From M30B19 sp041688615 (GTDB lineage Bacteria > Planctomycetota > Planctomycetia > Pirellulales > Pirellulaceae): a stretch of 18,923 nt of DNA. The notes below the pieces were generated by a model, which worked only from the letters and a program-made list of their open reading frames with translations, made no database searches and was not told the origin of the DNA. The stretch covers positions 1 to 18,923 of the forward strand of contig JBDNHU010000142.1 in NCBI GenBank assembly GCA_041688615.1, given 5' to 3'. Below, in pieces: positions 15,367-18,923 of this stretch. Within the stretch, counting starts at the first letter, position 1. Every line of letters starts with the position of its first letter. Made by a program: the position numbers and the translations under genes.

Positions 15367-16761
15367 TTAGCCTAGCAACTGTTCGATCGGGCCTTTTTGG
15401 TCGATGTTCAGGGCAACATCCAAGGCACCATAATGATCGATGGAATTACCATAGGCGTTCAGGATTGTGGTGTACCAGTTACCTAGCGTCTTGTGACCGA
15501 CTTTCCCATAGCCGGGTAAGCGAATGTACCGGCGCCCTAGATCCAGACGTGTGTTGTCCCCAGCGATGACGATGAAGGGCCATTCGGTTCCTTGACTGTG
15601 ATGAGTTTCGCCATTGTCTGGAAAGTAAAATAGCATCGTGTTGTCAAACACGGTGCCACCCGCTTCAGGCGTATTTTTAAGCCGCGTAACAATCGAGTCT
15701 ACGATGTTCATGTGTTGATGCCGAATCTTTTCGCGAACTTCAACGGCGCTGAATTGTGCGACGGCTTTACCGTGACCCACATCGTGCTGGTTGACTTTTT
15801 CGCTTTCAATCCCGGGCAAGCCCGTATATTGCGTACCCAGTTCATCAAGCGTGAAAGTGACCACGTTTGTCATGCCTGAAATCAATGACGACAACAATAC
15901 TTCGGCATGGCCCGCCTGACGATCGGTAGTCGAAATTTCGTCGTTCAGGAACTTCTGGTCAAGTTGCGGCATATGCTGGCGAATCACATCTGCCATCGCT
16001 TCGACTCGACCGTTGCGATCGCGAATATCTTGCAATGCGTCTGCATAGTTTCCAACTTTTGGATACTCGACGCCTGACAATTGTTTGGCAAGGTTGGCCT
16101 GATTGGTCGCTACGAATTCTAGTAGTTTCCGCTGTAGTTCATAACTGGCTTGAGACGATCGGTCGCCTGCCACCGATTTGAACAGTTCCTGCATCGCAAC
16201 TTTTGGTGAACCGAAAGCGTAATTGGGTTGCTGCGGTCCGCGCGCCGAAAAGCCTTTTTCAATTCCGTTAAGGTTCCCCCGCGAATTGCCTCCGTCGCCA
16301 GGGAAGCAAGCCAGTTCGATGTGACCAAACGGCGAAGGAAATAGCTTTGCCAATTCGAAATCGACGGTCGCCCACTTGATCGAATCCAGGCGTTCATTCG
16401 CTTTGTACACCCCCAATGACGAACACCAGGTGTGATGTCCGGTGGTGCACATTTTCCCTGACAGCCCTTGTAAAATCGTCAGGTTATTCTTGTGTTTCGA
16501 AAGCGGGTTCATCCATGCAGGCAGTTCGTGTTTGTCCAGATCAACCGTAAAGGCGTCTTTCTTTCGCTCGGCTTCTTTCAGCTTATCGTCAAAGGTGAGA
16601 GGCACCAGCGAATCGGGAAGCAGGCCATTTCCCTTGTGGAGAAAGATAAAGCGAGTTGGCTGAGTTTTGCGGGCGGAACCCGCCGCCAACAGCTGCGGGA
16701 TTAAAGAAAGGCAACCAGCGCCAAGCATTCCGGCCTTCAAAAAATGTCGTCGGGATGTCAT
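15367..16761 (-). CDS. DUF1552 domain protein, Tat-exported (second copy)
   Basis: 464 residues starting with a textbook twin-arginine signal: SRRHFLKAG at 3-11, hydrophobic segment, AAGSA. The body is DUF1552 throughout: FIFLHKGNGLLPDSLVP, a GLSGKMCTTGHHTWCSSLGVY block, ELACFPGDGGNSRGN, DIRDRNGRVEAMADVIRQ, DVGHGKAVAQFSAVEVREKI, TMLFYFPDNGETHHSQGTEWPFIVIAG. It differs strongly from the first DUF1552 protein (1964-3307), so the two are old paralogues rather than a recent duplication. The frame could begin at GTG 16764, but AGGAAG (minus strand, 16770-16775) is 8 nt from the ATG at 16761. It follows the DUF1592-type gene, repeating the pairing seen at the left end. Enzymatic role unknown. Confidence 0.92.
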   Translation of the reverse strand: MTSRRHFLKAGMLGAGCLSLIPQLLAAGSARKTQPTRFIFLHKGNGLLPDSLVPLTFDDKLKEAERKKDAFTVDLDKHELPAWMNPLSKHKNNLTILQGLSGKMCTTGHHTWCSSLGVYKANERLDSIKWATVDFELAKLFPSPFGHIELACFPGDGGNSRGNLNGIEKGFSARGPQQPNYAFGSPKVAMQELFKSVAGDRSSQASYELQRKLLEFVATNQANLAKQLSGVEYPKVGNYADALQDIRDRNGRVEAMADVIRQHMPQLDQKFLNDEISTTDRQAGHAEVLLSSLISGMTNVVTFTLDELGTQYTGLPGIESEKVNQHDVGHGKAVAQFSAVEVREKIRHQHMNIVDSIVTRLKNTPEAGGTVFDNTMLFYFPDNGETHHSQGTEWPFIVIAGDNTRLDLGRRYIRLPGYGKVGHKTLGNWYTTILNAYGNSIDHYGALDVALNIDQKGPIEQLLG

Positions 16762-16870
16762 CACTGGGTCTTCCTGTGGGTTTTAGTGAGAGTAGCAAAA
16801 ATCTGGCGTAGCCCATGCAGTGGATAGCGTTTCTTACTGATCAATTCTAGTGATCACGGTATTTGGATAT

Positions 16871-18817
16871 TCATTTTTTCCGGTACCGAAACGAATCCGA
16901 CGTCAGCAACGAAACAACCACCGCCTTGAAGCTTCCGCCGCTGTGGACATAGGCCTGATCGGCATCGATCAGCGTCTGCGAATCAGAAAGCATCTCATTA
17001 CGCCCCATGAAGAAGCGAAACGCATGCCGAATGATAGATTGACGCACTCGCTGCGATTTCGCCAAACGATCGATCAACTGGAGTGCATCATCGACCTGTC
17101 CATCCAGCATGGCATCTTCGGTGCCACTTAACTCACCAACAGTGCTGACGGCGCGAGTCTTGAAAGTGTCGACTCCGTTTTTCTTTCGAGCCATTGCCAG
17201 TAGGTGTTCGGGATATTCCAGCGGTTCATCCAGTCGATAGCGACCAAAGTCATCGTACGCTTCGAAAGGCATCCCCAATGGATTCATTTTCTGGTGACAC
17301 TTCCAGCAATCAGTACTCGTGGTGACCAATTCTACTCGTTCACGCAAAGTTCTATCAGGATTTTCGGGCACTTGTGCGTCGACAGTGATCGGTATGTCGG
17401 GAACATTGCCCGCCAGCAGCTTTTCGCGAATCCACCGACCGCGTCGAATCGGATCGGTTTGGAAGTTGCCTGAATGAGCGATCAACCACGCGGGATGAGT
17501 CAGGATGCCTTTGCGGTTCTCGATCTTGAATGGCTGATTGACCGGGTAGTCCCAGAAGATAGTGTCATCCAGACGGGAAGCACCCAACTGCGTGCGATCG
17601 CCGTAGCGAAACGGGTCAGGTGTCGGCGGCAGGTTGTAAAAGGGCGCATGGTTGTAGGTGTAACCATGGGCAAAATTGGGTGTTGTAAATGGTGTTCTGC
17701 CGCGGCCAATCGATTCGCTGAAGAAGTGCATGAAACGCAGGAATTCTCGCACCTGTTTGCCGCCTATAATGCGAAGGCTCTTTTTGGATTGAATGAATTC
17801 CAAGTGTTCTTCGATGACTTTTTCAGGATTTTTCTGCCAGTCGGTATCTTTCAATCGAGCATACGCTTCGGTCCACTCGTCAATAATCTTTTGACCCGTT
17901 GCGTTATCCTTGTCGTGGTAGACAAAGTACTGTTCAGTCGTCAGCAGTGTCTCAAAAACATGGCGGTCTTGTTGTAGCGACCAGTCGACAATTCGATCCG
18001 CTTCTTTCACCAGAAAGCCCGGGGATCCGGCGGTCCCGCGCGATGGATTCTGGTAGTAACCATCACCACGCTTGACGTCCTTGAAGATCTTCGTAGCGTT
18101 AGGGTACCCGAAGAATTCGCGAAAAAACCGCACCAATTTTGGATGAGAACTGATGTGTGATTGCATGTTCTTTCCGCTAAGTGAGGGGTCAACCGGACCA
18201 CTTAACGACGTCTGGTCAGCCAGCAACCGCTGAACCTGGCGACGATAATCCTCTTGGGTCGCCAGTCGACCTGAATTGGCGGCTTGCTGAAGCTGTGGGT
18301 CAGGGCCACGATCGCCAAACGCATAAGCAATTGCGTTAGCCGCTTCGCTGGGTGAAAGCAATTTGCGTCCGAATTCATCGGCTTCGCCGGCACCGAATTC
18401 CTGCCGATACAGGAATTCGGATTCCAGTAGCACCCCAAGCAGCATCTGCCGCAATCCTTCAACGTTCCCGGCAAGTTCGATCGAGGATCGCAGCAGTTGA
18501 GAGTATCCCTGTAGCTCCTGGTCGCTGGGTTTTCTTCGCAGAACATTCTGGAATTGAGCTTCAATCGCGGAGACGATCTCCTGCTGGGATGGAGCCGCTT
18601 CTTTGTTGACAATCGTTATGAAATCGGTTGGCGAAGTCGGCGGATACCACCGGTCTTTGGGGTTGGTGAACTGCAGTTCGCGTCGGTCCTGACCCGCGTG
18701 CTGTGCCGCGAAGATTTGCTTTTGAGAGATCCACTGGGCATTGCTGAGCATGACCAACAAATGGCCGCCATCAAGCGAAGCAATGGGGTGCGATCCGTCT
18801 GATGCGCCTTTTTCCAA
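16871..18817 (-). CDS. DUF1592/DUF1588/DUF1585 protein, apparently 5'-truncated
   Basis: 648 residues are counted from a TTG, but the frame is open further upstream to a TGA at 18917-18919 and family-like sequence (YQFNPL just before the TTG) continues to about 18836. Visible are a DUF1595-like region (FQNVLRRKPSDQEL; LLGVLLESEFLYRQEFG, about 75-150), DUF1592 (about 155-310, including FFREFFGYPNATKIFKDVKR), DUF1588 (about 430-530) with CWKCHQKMNPLG at 504-515, and DUF1585 (about 550-648, ending SLLTSDSFRY). CWKCH is a possible c-type haem site. The signal peptide and N-terminal cytochrome-like domain expected for an exported family member are absent, and no start with a ribosome site exists. 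An A8 tract and a long palindrome adjoin the break. It may be a gene cut by an insertion sequence and therefore non-functional. Confidence 0.85.
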   Translation of the reverse strand: MEKGASDGSHPIASLDGGHLLVMLSNAQWISQKQIFAAQHAGQDRRELQFTNPKDRWYPPTSPTDFITIVNKEAAPSQQEIVSAIEAQFQNVLRRKPSDQELQGYSQLLRSSIELAGNVEGLRQMLLGVLLESEFLYRQEFGAGEADEFGRKLLSPSEAANAIAYAFGDRGPDPQLQQAANSGRLATQEDYRRQVQRLLADQTSLSGPVDPSLSGKNMQSHISSHPKLVRFFREFFGYPNATKIFKDVKRGDGYYQNPSRGTAGSPGFLVKEADRIVDWSLQQDRHVFETLLTTEQYFVYHDKDNATGQKIIDEWTEAYARLKDTDWQKNPEKVIEEHLEFIQSKKSLRIIGGKQVREFLRFMHFFSESIGRGRTPFTTPNFAHGYTYNHAPFYNLPPTPDPFRYGDRTQLGASRLDDTIFWDYPVNQPFKIENRKGILTHPAWLIAHSGNFQTDPIRRGRWIREKLLAGNVPDIPITVDAQVPENPDRTLRERVELVTTSTDCWKCHQKMNPLGMPFEAYDDFGRYRLDEPLEYPEHLLAMARKKNGVDTFKTRAVSTVGELSGTEDAMLDGQVDDALQLIDRLAKSQRVRQSIIRHAFRFFMGRNEMLSDSQTLIDADQAYVHSGGSFKAVVVSLLTSDSFRYRKK

Positions 18818-18835
18818 TGGATTGAATTGGTATTG

Positions 18836-18902
18836 AAAAAAAAGCAGGCTTCCCTGAAAAGTTGTTGTTACTACGCAATAACCTTCAGGAACGGAAGCCT
18901 GC
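18836..18902 (-). terminator. Long hairpin with T8 tract: minus-strand intrinsic terminator
   Basis: GCAGGCTTCC (18844-18853) pairs perfectly with GGAAGCCTGC (18893-18902). Inside, CTGAA (18854-18858) pairs with TTCAG (18884-18888), and a GTTGTT/AATAAC stem caps it. Read on the minus strand, the structure runs directly into eight T residues (A8 at 18836-18843). It therefore looks like a strong terminator placed exactly at the 5' edge of the DUF1592-type gene, an unnatural position for the start of an operon. Confidence 0.75.
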
Positions 18903-18903
18903 C

Positions 18904-18923
18904 ATGAAATTTTCTGTCAATTC
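18904..18923 (+). CDS. Start of a plus-strand gene, 3'-partial (possible transposase)
   Basis: An ATG followed by an open frame to the window edge (first residues MKFSVN), preceded by a good Shine-Dalgarno-like GGAAG. Only six full codons are visible, so neither reality nor identity can be proven. Its position right after the palindrome is the reason to suspect a transposase. Confidence 0.35.

Larger units (their letters stand above)
18836..18923. mobile_element. Possible left end of an insertion sequence
   Basis: Family-like coding sequence on the minus strand stops near 18836, and a palindrome-containing sequence begins that does not look like the gene. It ends with an ATG at 18904 (plus strand, MKFSVNS...) that is open to the window end. 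GGAAG (18893-18897) is 6 nt before that ATG and lies inside the right arm of the hairpin. An IS left end with its transposase start fits this, but the transposase, right end and target duplication are outside the window, and the short peptide cannot be assigned to a family. Confidence 0.45.

Noticed and set aside
14886..15569. 227-residue plus-strand open frame spanning two minus-strand genes
   Set aside because: It overlaps the start of the acetylesterase gene and the end of the DUF1552 gene, has low-quality composition and no recognisable domain, while the opposite strand is clearly coding.
16828..16858. Repeated TGATCA near the DUF1592-DUF1552 junction
   Set aside because: TGATCA is self-complementary and only six bases; two copies close together can occur by chance and no further structure supports an operator.
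17474..17977. 167-residue plus-strand open frame
   Set aside because: Fully antisense to the DUF1588/DUF1592 regions of the minus-strand gene, no ribosome site and no known family.

Overview
The window (18,923 bp, moderate GC) looks like chromosomal DNA from a planctomycete, probably of the Pirellulales (Rhodopirellula-like). The main reason is two separate pairs of the DUF1592/DUF1588/DUF1585 (planctomycete cytochrome-c-like) and DUF1552 (Tat-exported) families. These are greatly expanded in Planctomycetes and Verrucomicrobia. A flotillin FloA, many exported sugar- and peptide-degrading enzymes and loose gene spacing agree with this. No tRNA, rRNA, CRISPR array or phage gene was seen.

Left part (1-6652, plus strand): the end of a DUF1592-family protein (its start lies outside the window) and its DUF1552 partner, followed by a weak terminator. 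Then come floA with a clear intrinsic terminator, a small EVE-domain protein, and an exported glycoamylase-like (PF10091, GH144-related) enzyme. A 121 bp convergent gap with two short tandem repeats separates this from an exported DUF4874/DUF4832 protein on the minus strand.

Centre (8303-11137): housekeeping genes. lipA (lipoyl synthase, minus) ends in a strong terminator and diverges across a 424 bp intergenic region from smpB (trans-translation factor, plus). That region holds a 10-bp-stem hairpin and an 11-nt tandem duplication. After smpB comes an unrecognised 255-residue protein with an HxD...H pattern like an Fe(II)/2-oxoglutarate oxygenase.

Right part (11270-18817, minus strand): four genes in one direction with gaps of 64-109 bp. 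In transcription order they are a DUF1592/1588/1585 protein, a Tat-exported DUF1552 protein, an exported sialate-O-acetylesterase-like SGNH enzyme, and an exported S9 (DPP-IV-like) peptidase. The set suggests extracytoplasmic breakdown of an acetylated glycan or glycoprotein. The peptidase has Glu where the catalytic Asp is expected.

Right edge (18836-18923): the first gene of that cluster appears to be broken near its 5' end. Family-like sequence stops at an A8 tract followed by a long palindrome. Read on the minus strand, the palindrome is an intrinsic terminator. Read on the plus strand, it buries a Shine-Dalgarno sequence directly before an ATG that runs off the window. This is what the left end of an insertion sequence with a protected transposase start would look like, and it is the most interesting signal here.
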